Shown here piece after piece: positions 25,801 through 36,600 of a stretch of DNA of 64,000 bases (position 1 is the first letter of the stretch; each line of letters starts with the position of its first letter). The notes under the pieces were generated by a model. It searched no databases and was not told the DNA's origin. It saw only the letters and a list, made by a program, of their open reading frames with translations. The stretch is from Tubulanus polymorphus (taxonomy: Eukaryota > Nemertea > Palaeonemertea > Tubulaniformes > Tubulanidae). Made by a program: the position numbers and the translations under genes. Location of the stretch: assembly GCF_964204645.1 (NCBI RefSeq), contig NC_134035.1, positions 13,869,951 to 13,933,950 of the forward strand, written 5' to 3'.

Positions 25801-26704
25801 TGGTCAGGTGCCATTAAACCGTGTCTCCACGGGCATGGGGTGGTGGATAAACCCAATAATAGTAAATAGGGACCTGAGGAGAGTTTAGAAATGGATCGGG
25901 CCGCGGTACTACTGAGTCTGAATTCAACTATATTCGCCAGCAGGTTCGCGTGCTCGTGGTGTGTCCAGCCCCGGGCTGCTTAGGGTTTTAATTAGGAGTA
26001 GTGGTATAAACTATTGGAGCCGGAACTCCAATTGACGGAGCCACCCGTCGGGTCTGTCGCCGCGTTCATTAGCGATCATTATTATGAGATATAGATCAAT
26101 ATTAGGCAGTAACGGCACAGCGCAGTACGTGACAGTTACTACTAAACATTAATGATATCAGCGAGTGGAGATATTGATTTTGTCTATTTACTATAATTTA
26201 CGATGTCTCCCGCTCTGCGAGCGCTGAGTGTCGCGAATCACGTACGCTACATAACAGATCAATACTCTGCACCAGTTCAAACAATAACGAACAACATTGT
26301 TTATAAAACATTTTATTGATTGGACAAAATATGTAGTTCATTTACATACAAGTGCCCGTCGATCCGGGTACCCGTGACCCGGCTCTTAAATTCTACACTC
26401 TTTTCAAATTACACGCATAAAGACACGAAACAAAATTCATTTCGTAAAAAAGAAAATCATTCCAATTGGTTATAAAGTGATATCCTGCAGGGGAGGTTCA
26501 TTCAATGATTGACACTTTAATGGCCGACACGTGACCAGAGATATACTCACCGAATAGAAACACCAGACGTGGATTCGTATCCAATAATTCTACTTTTTTA
26601 TCAACGCGAATACTGACTTTAGGCAGACGATTATTTGTGTCTGCTCCGTTTGATTTATCTCCGCGTTGAGGTGATGTTTGATCTTTACTTCCTCCGCAGC
26701 CCAT
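19836..26704 (-). CDS. Adenylate-kinase-like protein, probably N-myristoylated, with degenerate P-loop
   Basis: Eight minus-strand exons join in phase to 1,365 nt, 454 aa: 26704-26551, 25487-25333, 23084-22911, 21792-21619, 21403-21121, 20973-20882, 20338-20228, 20057-19836. The N-terminus MGCGGSK is a strong N-myristoylation signal with a neighbouring Cys that could be palmitoylated, so membrane attachment is expected. Residues about 46-62 (RLVFLFGGPGSKKGR) match the adenylate kinase Walker A GGPGSGKGT, but the key Gly is Lys and the Thr is Arg. The following HLSTEEIILDEL also matches the adenylate kinase NMP-binding part (xLSxGDLLRxE). Residues about 200 onward have no family I recognise. 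Nucleotide-transfer activity is doubtful. The exon 5 acceptor (21404-21405) is the least certain junction. Confidence 0.7.
20405..20520. repeat. Short tandem repeat of gactggtcaccagtcaccac
   Basis: Three to four copies of a roughly 25-bp unit containing the palindrome actggt/accagt, in an intron of the adenylate-kinase-like gene. Confidence 0.85.
20534..20610 (+). repeat. tRNA-derived sequence (SINE head or tRNA-like pseudogene)
   Basis: It has an A-box-like ggtctagcggttag and a perfect B-box-type ggttcgagtcc about 40 bp downstream, the spacing of an RNA polymerase III internal promoter. The ends actcctgg and ctaggggt can pair over eight positions with two wobbles, like an acceptor stem. No convincing anticodon stem-loop is seen, so a functional tRNA is not claimed. 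Followed by gggttaggg-type repeats (about 20606-20670). Confidence 0.5.
21421..21618. repeat. Tandem repeat that copies the exon 4 splice donor of the adenylate-kinase-like gene
   Basis: Exon 4 ends ...TCTAGAACTCAG followed by gtaaacctcatgggg (minus strand). Downstream in the same intron the sequence ctagaactcag-gta recurs near 21485 and 21440, and the flank ccctcatggggtgggagt recurs four more times. The intron is largely made of repeated copies of its own 5' end. Confidence 0.8.
23820..25290. repeat. Large GGATCC-containing minisatellite in an intron of the adenylate-kinase-like gene
   Basis: About 40 copies of a 33-38-bp unit, ggatccagttccacagtgtg + ggttttatttgccactgt, with variants (ttgtgtgggtttaa, gactctgaaccc). 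It lies in intron 2 (between 23084 and 25333). Overlapping open frames of up to 220 codons on the plus strand are repeat translations. Confidence 0.95.
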
Positions 26705-27938
26705 CCTCTCTCTCTCTCAATCTCTATCTCATCCTCTCAAATCTCAATCTCTTTATCTCACTGTAATGTAGTCTGCGAGTTGTGAACACATCGTTTTTGC
26801 TGTTTTTGCGTTTGTATTAACGATAAATTCGATATTTCACGTCGGATTTTCTAAAAATCCGTTTTTTCGCATTTTACAGCTTCCCAATGTTTACTTCCGC
26901 GTTTCTGTCAAAAATACAGCAAATATAAACTAGATGGCGTTAGACCCAGGCGCGCTGTAAATCGATAGACCATCAGCACCAAGTGCTGAAATCACTGGCT
27001 GGCTGGTGGAGACGGGCGTTGCCGCGCGCGACCGGAATTGAGTTGAACGCACCCCACGGGTTCTCTGGGCCCCGATCTCGATTGTAGGACCGTCGGTCAA
27101 TATTCAAATCGATTTACCTATTCATTAGGGCTTCTGAAAGGGTTCAAATGTGAATATTATCACCCATGTGTAGCGGAGCTACCCATCATCCGGCATTATT
27201 CGGAACCACCCTCAGTAGAAGCATTACTCGCTTCCCTGTGCATGCAAAATACTCGCTTCCCTGTGCCTACCCTAAATATTAAATTTTTTTTATAAATGAG
27301 AACATACATCCCAAAACACATTTGACATGTAAAATCTGAGAATATTAGCCATAGATCCGGGAATCCATTGATGTGGGGTACGCCCCAGACTTTATAGATG
27401 GCAGCACGTTACGCCCGTGAAAGAAAATCTCCCGGTAAAATTTAATTCAGATAGGTAGGTAAACAAGACTATAAAAATCCACAAAATTCGATGGATGTTT
27501 TCTGTATTGTCAGTTGTCACACGATGAGGGGATTAAAGAAGCGCCGACGTTTTTGCTAAGGCCTAAAAACCCAAGCCCGAAGCTTCCCATGCGCGCAACA
27601 CTCCTTGTTTGTTGTTGAATCCTTGTGGTGTTGTGCACGAGTGTCGGAGTGAGACTGTATGACTCAAACAACCAAAATGCCTTGAAATATAACTTTTTTA
27701 TTTATTCCTTATCGATGTTAACACTTTAAATCATATCAGTAATGAATATCCGCTGCTGGAGGCATATTTTACATAATATTTTTGTAGGAAAATAACATAA
27801 CATTACCGAGAATCGTCGATCAATCAAATTCAATGAAATTTATTGTTAACTGAGATAGTTTTGGATAGACAAAATATTCATATTGAAATGTATTTTTTGC
27901 ATTATTATTCATATGGAATTAGTTTAAGGTGATTTACT
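26705..27938. other. Intergenic, likely promoter of the adenylate-kinase-like gene
   Basis: Immediately upstream of the start (26705-26770) is a CT-rich tract (ctctctctctc), probably 5' UTR. From 26770 to 27938 I see no exon, a few GC-rich patches, and AT-rich sequence toward the 3' end of the next gene. No TATA box is evident. Confidence 0.5.
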
Positions 27939-29841
27939 TTAATTTCCCTTCTTCGGTTTTGGATCTGGTGGTGTCTTATTCTTGCAGTCACAATTATCAA
28001 CTGAAAATGAAGGAAGATATCTCGCATAAACAAAGATACTAAAACATAAAATGTGCTAGAATTAAGAAAATGAATATTCTTGACTAGGTTATAGATAAGT
28101 TCCGATATGAAATGGAATCGTACTTACCATCATAAGATAAAAACCCACTATCTACAGATTAAAAGAATTTAAAAACCAGGGGCCGGTTGCTCAAAGGTTG
28201 GTTAGAGTTAACCAGTGGATAGTTGATATGGTGACAATTGAAATTTCATTGTTACTATGGTATTTAACGGCCGGTTATCTTTAACCAACTTTTGAGCAAC
28301 TGGCCCCTGAATTTATTTATTCAATCTAAAATATATAAAAGACACAACGTTTCGATCTCACCCTAGAGATCATCGTCAAGTGTGTGAGATCATCGTCAAT
28401 CTCACACCTGACAATGATCTCTAGGGTGAGATCGAAACGTCATGTATTCTATATATTTTAGATTGAATAAATAAATTCTTGTTTTTAAATTCTTTTATTC
28501 TGTAAATAGTCGGTTTTTATCGTATTATCGGTTCACCACGTTTCAGTTTGCAGGTTATTGTTCTAATACTTACCATCATTTCTCTTCTGGAACGGCCAAG
28601 GAGCAGCTTTGAATTCTTCCTCGTCAACAAATGAGTCCTCTGAATTAAACGATTTAAAAAACTCTTTTGAGTTCAATCATAATCGTCATGAAATGATTCA
28701 TTCAGGCTGTAGGCCTTTACCTACACACAGCCGAATAGTTTAGAAAATGTAAATAATGAAATTATGACAGCATTTTACGTTTAGATTTTTTTAAAGTAAC
28801 GAGACGAGTAGTACTATATAGGTTAACTATTTATTTGACGCACGAACTTTCGCTTCTAATGAATAGAAGCTTCATCAGGTGAATGAGTGTAGTCAATAGA
28901 AAAACAACAGTATTTATAGGCAGACTGACACTAATTACGGAGAACTGAGTGAGAAGAGTAATTAATTACATATAAATGATGAGTGACATTTTTTTGAGAG
29001 TGAGATTCATTTTTCAAATGGATCGCTCGCTCGCTGGTGAATTCTTTTTTAAAAAAGTGAGAACGTCCTCTCGGGTTTTGAATATAACTGACCGTTTTTA
29101 TCGGCTTTGCGCATCAGGAATTTAGCGTCGTCGTCGTCCAATTCCATGGCAGCAGAGAATTCATCTAACGATATCTTTCCATCTTCGTTTACATCGAAGA
29201 AATCGAAATTGTTCGGAATCGTTATTTCGCGTTTAGCGTCCGTCGCATTTGCTGCCTCTGCCTACAAAACGACGTTTAATGTCGAAATATCGACGCTGCC
29301 GAAAATTCTTTTAACCCTTTCAGTGCGTCTACACCGCAGTGCGGTGTATAAATCAGTGATAGATTTTGCTAGTACACCGCACTGCGGTGTATTGATGTAA
29401 TTAGTAATTATCTCTATTGAAAGATGGCAGCACCTGTCAAACACTGTGAAATACTAGTAACTAACGATACATCGCGCCGCGGTGTAGAAGCACTATAGTG
29501 GAATTCCCATTATTCAACACGCTAGGGTGGAATTTTTCAAATTATCTCCAGCACTATAGGGTATTAATTAGCACTGAAAGGGTTAATGCGTTTAGAAATA
29601 TATACGTACAAGATCACATCGGGCCTCGTATAAAAACAAAACTTACCGCGGCGTTTGATGAAACGTCGCGTTTTCTGCGGTTCGAGCATCTGATGTTGCA
29701 AACTATAGCGCATCGATAGCTAAATCCAACTCTTAAACAGACTAATCTACAATAACGCCGACAACTGAATATTGCTTCTCCCTGCTGAACGTAACACACA
29801 GTCACCAAACAAACCAGTGCCAATACCACAATATAACGCAT
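27939..29841 (-). CDS. Secreted precursor: signal peptide, cationic Cys-rich segment, furin-type site, EF-hand domain
   Basis: Five minus-strand exons (29841-29647, 29261-29093, 28639-28574, 28151-28128, 28000-27939) join in phase to 516 nt, about 171 aa. Residues 1-23 are a clear signal peptide (MRYIVVLALVCLVTVCYVQQ...). Residues about 24-55 are Arg/Cys-rich with eight Cys (CRRYCRLVCLR..., CAIVCNIRC). A dibasic site RRKR follows at about 55-58. Then comes an acidic domain with a good EF-hand loop (DVNEDGKISLDEF) and a weaker second one (DKNEDSFVDEEE, assembled across an intron). The C-terminus is short, Cys-containing and Lys/Pro-rich (DNCDCKNK...). Exon 4 is a 24-bp micro-exon. The architecture suggests a processed secreted peptide; host-defence or biomineralisation roles are both possible and unproven. 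I do not recognise a named family. Confidence 0.75.
28178..28312. mobile_element. MITE with ggggccggttgctcaaa termini
   Basis: The ends (caggggccggttgctcaaa... and ...tttgagcaactggcccctga) are inverted repeats, and subterminal gttggtta/taaccaac and cggccgttaaat-type words also mirror each other. About 130 bp, with no coding capacity, in intron 3 of the EF-hand gene. Confidence 0.8.
28316..28480. mobile_element. Near-palindromic foldback element
   Basis: The arms run from tttattcaatctaaaatatat to its mirror atatattttagattgaataaa, with a central duplex around cgtttcgatctcaccctaga / tctagggtgagatcgaaacg. Total about 165 bp, with arms of about 75 bp. In intron 3 of the EF-hand gene, next to the MITE at 28178. 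Confidence 0.85.
29311..29586. mobile_element. piggyBac-type MITE (TTAA target duplication)
   Basis: The sequence reads TTAA-ccctttcagtgc ... gcactgaaaggg-TTAA: 12-bp perfect terminal inverted repeats starting CCCTTT, bounded by TTAA on both sides, the target duplication of piggyBac elements. Internal short palindromes (acaccgcagtgcggtgt, acaccgcactgcggtgt) occur. No transposase. Inserted in intron 1 of the EF-hand gene. Confidence 0.85.
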
Positions 29842-30018
29842 CTTCGGCTAGAAAAAGAGCTAACAAATTAGGCCTATATGATGGAAAGAATTTGGCAGCT
29901 GTGTCTCTACTTGAAAGTTGTAACAAACCTTTACTGTTCTGTCGTATCTGTAGAATATTCCAGTAACCTATTCTTCAGAAAATTGTCTCTTTTATGAGAG
30001 AAATTCGAATTAGCGCGA

Positions 30019-30026
30019 CTTTTATA
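30019..30026 (-). promoter_or_regulatory. TATA box of the secreted EF-hand gene
   Basis: Minus-strand TATAAAAG in gene orientation, about 180 bp upstream of the ATG. A likely 5' UTR intron acceptor (ctctttttctag) ends six bases before the ATG, so a short non-coding first exon is likely. Confidence 0.5.
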
Positions 30027-30626
30027 AGGTTTCATCGCGGTAGCGGGTTTTTCCTGGTTTTCCTGATTAGAAATTTTTATTCACAAGAATGCACGGGTAC
30101 TTGAGAAGCTATTCAAAGTTTGATGTGAAGTACTTTCTCCCCACTAGTGAAACACTTCTAAAAAAAAAAATCTTTAAAAAGTGACAGACTTTAGAAGGAA
30201 AAATGAAATTATCAAGTTATTTGGAATCATGGTAATCTTTGCGCAGATTGCACAGGTAGACCTAATAGATTAGGCAGTATCATTTATGTTAACGAAAGAT
30301 TAGGCAGTATAGCTTTGTTAAGGAAACAACCAGTAAGAAAAATACAAAGATCAATTGTAGAGATGAATTTAGGCGAACTAATGAATGTAATTTATATCTA
30401 GAGTTATATGAATCAAGAATTTGAAATGAAATCTCCAAGATCACTGAAATGATGTGAACTCTGAATGATCGCCACATTTTATTAGTTTCATTTTCTTAGC
30501 CAGACAAAACAGATAGGATAGGAACTTGCTAATACTATTTCAAATGTCCTCCGCAAATTTCCCTAGAGCTCTTTCAGATCTCGGGATAAACACGCTGATC
30601 TCGGTAATTGGAAGGACCCAGCGTAA

Positions 30627-31050
30627 TCCCCCGCCGGCCCTGGCCTGGTGCGTGTGGTATAGTGGTTGTGTGTCCTCGGCCTCACTGTCTACAGCGCCTA
30701 AGACCCAGGCGTAATCCCCCGCCGGCCCTGGCCTGGTGCGTGTGGTATAGTGGTTGTGTGTCCTCGGCCTCACTGTCTACAGCGCCTAAGACCCAGGCGT
30801 TATCCCCCACCGGCTCTGGCCTGGTGCGTGTGGTATAGTGGTGGTGTGTCCTCGGCCTCACTGTCTACAGCGCCTAAGACCCAGGCGTAAACCTCCACCG
30901 GCCCTGGCCTGGTGCGTGTGGTATAGTGGTGGTGTGTCCTCGGCCTCACTGTCTACAGCGCCTAAGACCCAGGCGTAAACCTCCACCGGCCCTGGCCTGG
31001 TGCGTGTGTGTGGTATGCGTCCTCGGCCTCACTGTCTACAGCGACCAACC
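30627..31050. repeat. 88-bp GC-rich tandem repeat, about five copies
   Basis: The unit contains gccggccctggcctggtg, gtggtatagtggttgtgtg, cctcggcctcactgtctaca and gcgcctaagacccag. The piece ggtatagtggtt resembles a tRNA A-box, but no B-box follows. The array ends just before the deoxynucleoside kinase start. Open frames through it are repeat translations. Confidence 0.9.
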
Positions 31051-31083
31051 AAATCTCCCATTCAGCGCATCCTCATCTTTAAC

Positions 31084-32001
31084 ATGGACAGTTTTTGGTC
31101 ATATTCAGCCTTTACCCTTGTAAGTTTTTGTCAAGACCTCAAACTGAGCCGAATTTGGCTGAAATCGCGAAAGATCCAGAAAAAGATATTCAATTTTTTT
31201 CCGAGTTGTGAAGATTATGAAGTTAATCGGTGTAAATGTAATATTTGAATTATTTTTTGCATTCACTAGGTGGCGCTGATTGACGGTATGTTTGGTTCGT
31301 GTAGTTTAAACGATGAATCATCGTGTAACGATTTTGCGGTGATTCCCGATTCCGTAAAAACGGATAAATTCACAGTGGTCGTCGAGGGTAACATCGGCAG
31401 CGGTAAATCGACGTTCCTGCAACATTTCTCGAGTTCTCCGCACGTCGAGATCTTCCAGGAACCGGTCGCTATGTGGAAGAGTGTACGCGGTAACAATACC
31501 CTCGAGTTAATGTATAAAGATGCCAAAAGGTGGAGCCTCGCGTTTCAATCGTACGTTCAATTAACGATGACGGAGATTCATTGTAAGGTAACCGAGCGAC
31601 CGGTTAAACTGATGGAACGTTCTATTTATAGCGCGAGGGCGTGTTTCGTAGAGAATCTACACCGAGCCGATTTAATGCCCGATTTCGATTTCGCCGTTTT
31701 AAACGAATGGTACGATTGGATCGTGAAAAAAAAGGCCAATAAAATCGATTTGATCGTTTATTTACGCGTCGATCCGGAAATCTGTCGGCAACGTTTGATT
31801 AAACGGAATCGCGCTGAAGAATCGGAGATTCCTTTATCGTATTTGAATTGTTTACACGAACTACACGAGGATTGGTTAATGAAAGGGAATCAGTTCCCGA
31901 TACCGGCGCCCGTTCTTGTGTTAGACTGTAATAAAGATATCTCGTTATTGAGAGACGAGTTCAATTCTCATAAAACTGAAATTTTATGTGGATTTGTTTA
32001 A
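31084..32001 (+). CDS. Deoxynucleoside kinase (dNK/TK2 family)
   Basis: Phosphorylates deoxynucleosides for the salvage of dNTPs. The main exon (31270-32001) contains the whole catalytic domain: P-loop EGNIGSGKSTF, substrate motif FQEPVAMW, LMYKDAKRW, FQSYVQLTM, MERSIYSAR (ERS motif), FVENL, YLRVDPE and the lid-region RNRAEES. This order is that of insect dNK and mitochondrial TK2. A short first exon is proposed at 31084-31119 (MDSFWSYSAFTL), with donor gtaagt and acceptor ttcactag joining in phase 0, giving 255 aa. Otherwise translation would start at the internal Met codon at 31288. The catalytic domain has no introns. An AATAAA at 32730 lies after a 26-bp minisatellite, which would then be in the 3' UTR. 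Confidence 0.88.
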
Positions 32002-32039
32002 AATTCAGTCATTTCTACGATTGTCACAGATCTACAGTA

Positions 32040-32665
32040 GATTCCAGACTTGGATCAACTCCAGTCAGTTCGGACTTGGATCCACTCCAGCTGGGCTGGA
32101 CTAGGATTGACTCCAGCCAGTCCGGACTTGGATCCACTCCAGCCGGTCCGGACTTGGATCCACTCCAGTCAGTTCGGACTTGGATCCACTCCAGCTGGGC
32201 TGGACTCAGATCCACTCCAGCCGGTTCGGACTTGGATCCACTCCAGCCGGTCCGGACTTGGATCCACTCCAGTCAGTTCGGACTCGGATCCACTCCAGCC
32301 GGGCTGGACTCGGATCCACTCCAGCCAGTCCGGACTTGGATCCACTCCAGCCGGTTCGGACTTGCATCCACTCCAGCCGGTCCGGACTTGGATCCACTCC
32401 AGCCGGTCCGGACTTGGATCCACTCCAGCCAGTCCGGACTTGGATCCACTCCAGCTGGGCTGGACTCAGATCCACTCCAGCCAGTCCGGACTTGGATCCA
32501 CTCCAGATGGGCTGGACTCGGATCCACTCCAGCCAGTCCGGACTTGGATCCACTCCAGCTGGGCTGGACTCAGATCCACTCCAGCCGGTTCGGACTTGGA
32601 TCCACTCCAGCCAGTTCGGACTCTGATCCACTCCTGCTGGGCTGGACTCTGATCCACTCCAGGGC
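32040..32665. repeat. 26-bp minisatellite in the deoxynucleoside kinase 3' UTR
   Basis: About 24 copies of ggatccactccagccggtcc + ggactt, with variants (ctgggctggactc, cagttcggactt). It starts about 40 bp after the stop and ends about 65 bp before an AATAAA. All three frames are open on both strands because 26 is not a multiple of three and the unit has no stops; none is a gene. Confidence 0.93.
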
Positions 32666-32729
32666 AGGGGAGGTTGCATGTAAATTCTATGCTGAAAATG
32701 GATTACTTTTTTACTACAAACTGTGTATA

Positions 32730-32735
32730 AATAAA
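32730..32735 (+). terminator. Polyadenylation signal AATAAA for the deoxynucleoside kinase
   Basis: The canonical hexamer in gtataaataaatgaatg, the first on the plus strand after the stop and the minisatellite. Confidence 0.55.
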
Positions 32736-32877
32736 TGAATGAATATGTAAAATATTTAGTTTTAGTAACATATATTATCAGTTTTATACAATTTTATTTA
32801 CAAAATAATGATTTTAAACAAATTATTGACAAAATTTATGAAATCATCTCTTTAAGTTTTTCTGTGCTTTAGAGTTT

Positions 32878-33510
32878 CAACTCGGGGTAGAATTTTACCA
32901 GTCTCAACTTTACCGCAGTAAGAGACAGAGTCTACTGTATTTCACAAACTCTTACTCAGTATTTGACACCAACTCGGGGTAGAATTTTACCGGTCTCAAC
33001 TTTACCGCAGTAAGAGACAGAGTCTACTGTATTTCACAAACTCTTACTCAGTATTTGACACCAACTCGGGGTAGAATTTTACCGGTCTCAACTTTACCGC
33101 AGTAAGAGACAGAGTCTACTGTATTTCACAAACTCTTACTCAGTATTTGACACCAACTCGGGGTAGAATTTTACCGGTCTCAACTTTACCGCAGCAAGAG
33201 AGAGAGTCTACTGTATTTCACAAACTCTTACTCAGTATTTGACACCAACTCGGGGTAGAATTTTACCGGTCTCAACTTTACCGCATTAAGAGACAGAGTC
33301 TACTGTATTTCACAAACTCTTACTCAGTATTTGACACCAACTCGGGGTAGAATTTTACCGGTCTCAACTTAACCGCAGCAAGAGAGAGAGTCTACTGTAT
33401 TTCACAAACTCTTACTCAGTATTTGACACCAACTCGAGGTAGAATTTTACCGGTCTCAACTTTACCGCAGTTAGAGACAGAGTCTACTGTATTTCACAAA
33501 TTGTAACTCA
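32878..33510. repeat. 92-bp tandem repeat, about seven copies
   Basis: Each unit starts caactcggggtagaatttta and includes gtctcaactttaccgcag and tctactgtatttcacaaac. Copies are over 95% alike. It lies in the convergent gap between the deoxynucleoside kinase and the syntaxin. Confidence 0.95.
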
Positions 33511-33658
33511 ACTGACTTAGAAGATACATTTTATCAGTATTAATATATATAAATAAATCTGGAATGATGATATTAATTTTCATGACAGAAAAATTGAAAA
33601 TGCCACCACATGAAAAACACACGTATAGCCAGCTCTCTTGATTAATTTAAGTACAATA

Positions 33659-36600
33659 TTATTTCTTCTTTTTCACTTCAACCACTACTATTGTTATCAC
33701 TATGGCAGCAATAATTGCAACAATAGCCACAAATATGCATAATTTCTTGCGATACTTTTTCTGAAAGGACAAAATGTGAAAACCATTTTAAAAATCACAA
33801 ATTAAGTTCAATTTTTGAGGAGATAGCAAAACGGTGACTAGTTCGCCATCTATCAGTAAGAAATAACACTATGATAATGACCTGATATTCCGATGCTTGA
33901 TGTAGCTGTTTTCCACCTTCGTGGACGTCATCCGCAGCCCGAGTTACATTCGCTTCTATCGATTCTAAATTTAGAAAATACATATAAACACGATACATAT
34001 CTCACAATGTGTCCAATAGATGGCGTATTGTTTTACCTATAGTGTCTCCTTGTTCGTAAACTAAATTTGCTAAATCTTTGAAAACCTCGTTTATATCAAG
34101 AATATCTCCCTGAAATATAAACAAATAAACAATGAAGTTGGGACTGTGATAATTATGTTGTTCACTTATCCAAATGACACTTGTAAAATGAATTAAAAAC
34201 ATAAATATTGAAATACAAATTGAGACTCAAAAATAGAGATGACTTCAGTAATGTGACGACTTGTCCAAATGATGACTTACACTTAGTGAATTGATTTAGA
34301 AATACAAATTGAGACTAAAAAATAGAGATGACTTCAGTAATGTGACGACTTATCCAAATGATGACTTACACTTAGTGAATTGATTTAGAAATACAAATTG
34401 AGACTAAAAAATAGAGATGACTTCAGTAATGTGACGACTTGTCCAAATGATGAATTACACTTAGTAAATTGATTTAGAAGTACAAATTGAGACTCAAAAA
34501 TAGAGATGACTTCAGTAATGTGACGACTTTATACTTTTAGCACAGTAGAGACAGTCTGGCTTCATTAACTGACCTCTAATTGTTTAATTTGTTGTTCTCA
34601 TTAACTGACCTCTAATTGTTTAATTTGTTGTTCTCGTTCTTGAGCTAATTCTACATCCATCGCTATTTGATCGTTTTCTGCTTGTATCTGCGCCTGACGT
34701 TTCTCTTCTTGTTCGAAGAAATTTTGGCGATCGTTGTCTTCATCCTGTCATCAAATAAATCAATTTCTTCATCTCAAATATTTCTTACGTAACCGATAGA
34801 ATTAGAAGGGACGAGGAGAGTAATACACGCCACCTATATTTCAATCACTGAGATCTAGGTCAAAATCTAAATGTAACACTATTTAAAAACCTAAGTCCGT
34901 CAACCTCTGCAAAATGCTATCAGTAACATCTTTCATATTTCTGTTCAAATTAATCAGTAATCAACAGTAAGACCCTCAGTAACATCTTTCATATTTCTGT
35001 TCAAATTAATCAGTAATCAACAGTAAGACCCTCAGTAACATCTTTCATATTTCTGTTCAAATTAATCAGTAATCAACAGTAAGACCCTCAGTAACATCTT
35101 TCATATTTCTGTTCAAATTAATCAGTAATCAACAGTAAGACCCTCAGTAACATCTTTCATATTTCTGTTCAAATTAATCAGTAATCAACAGTAAGACCCT
35201 CAGTAACATATTTCATATTTCTGTTCAAATTAATCAGTAATCAACAGTAAGACCCTCAGTAACATATTTCATATTTCTGTTCAAATTAATCAGTAATCAA
35301 CAGTAAGACCCTCAGTAACATATTTCATATTTCTGTTCAAATTAATCAGTAATCAACAGTAAGACCCTCAGTGACATCTTTCATATTTCTGTTTAAATTA
35401 ATCAGTAATCAACAGTAAGACCCTCAGTAACATCTTTCATATTTCTGTTCAAATTAATCAGTTATCAACAGTAAGACCCTCAGTAACATATTTCATATTT
35501 CTGTTCAAATTAATCAGTTATCAACAGTAAGACCCTCAGTAACATATTTCATATTTCTGTTCAAATTAATCAGTAATCAACAGTAAGACCCTCAGTGACA
35601 TCTTTCATATTTCTGTTTAAATTAATCAGTAATCAACAGTAAGACCCTCAGTAACATCTTTCATATTTCTGTTCAAATTAATCAGTAATCAACAGTAAGA
35701 CCCTCAGTAACATCTTTCATATTTCTGTATGCATCAAACAAATCAAATCAGTATTTATCGCGATAGAATAGTAACAAATACTGAAATCAGGAACAGTCGG
35801 CAGCTCTGTAAACCCTCAAACTGTCAATGTTCTGAAATTGAAACCGGTGTGTAGAGTGTAGAAGATGGATACTTACGTTCCAACCGACAGGTGAATCTAT
35901 TGCTATTAATTGCCCGGATTCTGACTGTTTTTTCACTAATGGTTTACAGGATCTAATTCTTTCAGCAACATTCTATAAAATAGAATATAATTCAACCTGT
36001 AAATATAAGCTCAGTTTGATGGGGATGAAATAATACAAGTGTTTAAATTATACTGCTAGGAACTGTTGGACCATGAGGAACTGAGTGTAGGACCATCAGG
36101 AACTGAGTGTTGGACCATGAGGAACTGTTGGACCATGAGGAACTGTTGGACCACGAGGAACTGTTGGACCACGAGGAAGTGTTGGACCACGAGGAAGTGT
36201 TGGACCATGTGGAACTGTTGGACCACGAGGAACTGTTGGACCACGAGGAACTGTTGGACCACGAGGAAGTGTTGGACCATGAGGAACTGAGTGCATTGGA
36301 CCATGAGGAACTGTGCATTGGACCAAGAGGAACTTTGTCCTGGACCAGGAGATGGTTCCACTGTTCTTAATTAAAACTTAACAAAGACAAGAGGTTTAAA
36401 AACCTCGCTCAAACCAGAGAACTGAAACTGTATATAGTTTAACGAGGTGTAACTTTGACCGGGATGATTTTTACCTTTTGAATTCTGTTGTATCTTTCAA
36501 CAGTTTCTCTAAATTGACTGTTCAATCGCGTTAGATTCATTTTCTGTTGCTGTTTGAACAAACAAGAAAACATCAAACGAACGAACGAATATTATTTCAT

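Noticed and set aside
30627-31050. tRNA-like genes in the 88-bp repeat
   Set aside because: Only an A-box-like word (ggtatagtggtt) is present; no B-box and no cloverleaf.
34970-35730. CRISPR-like regular repeats
   Set aside because: Units are directly tandem with no unique spacers, in an intron of an animal gene.
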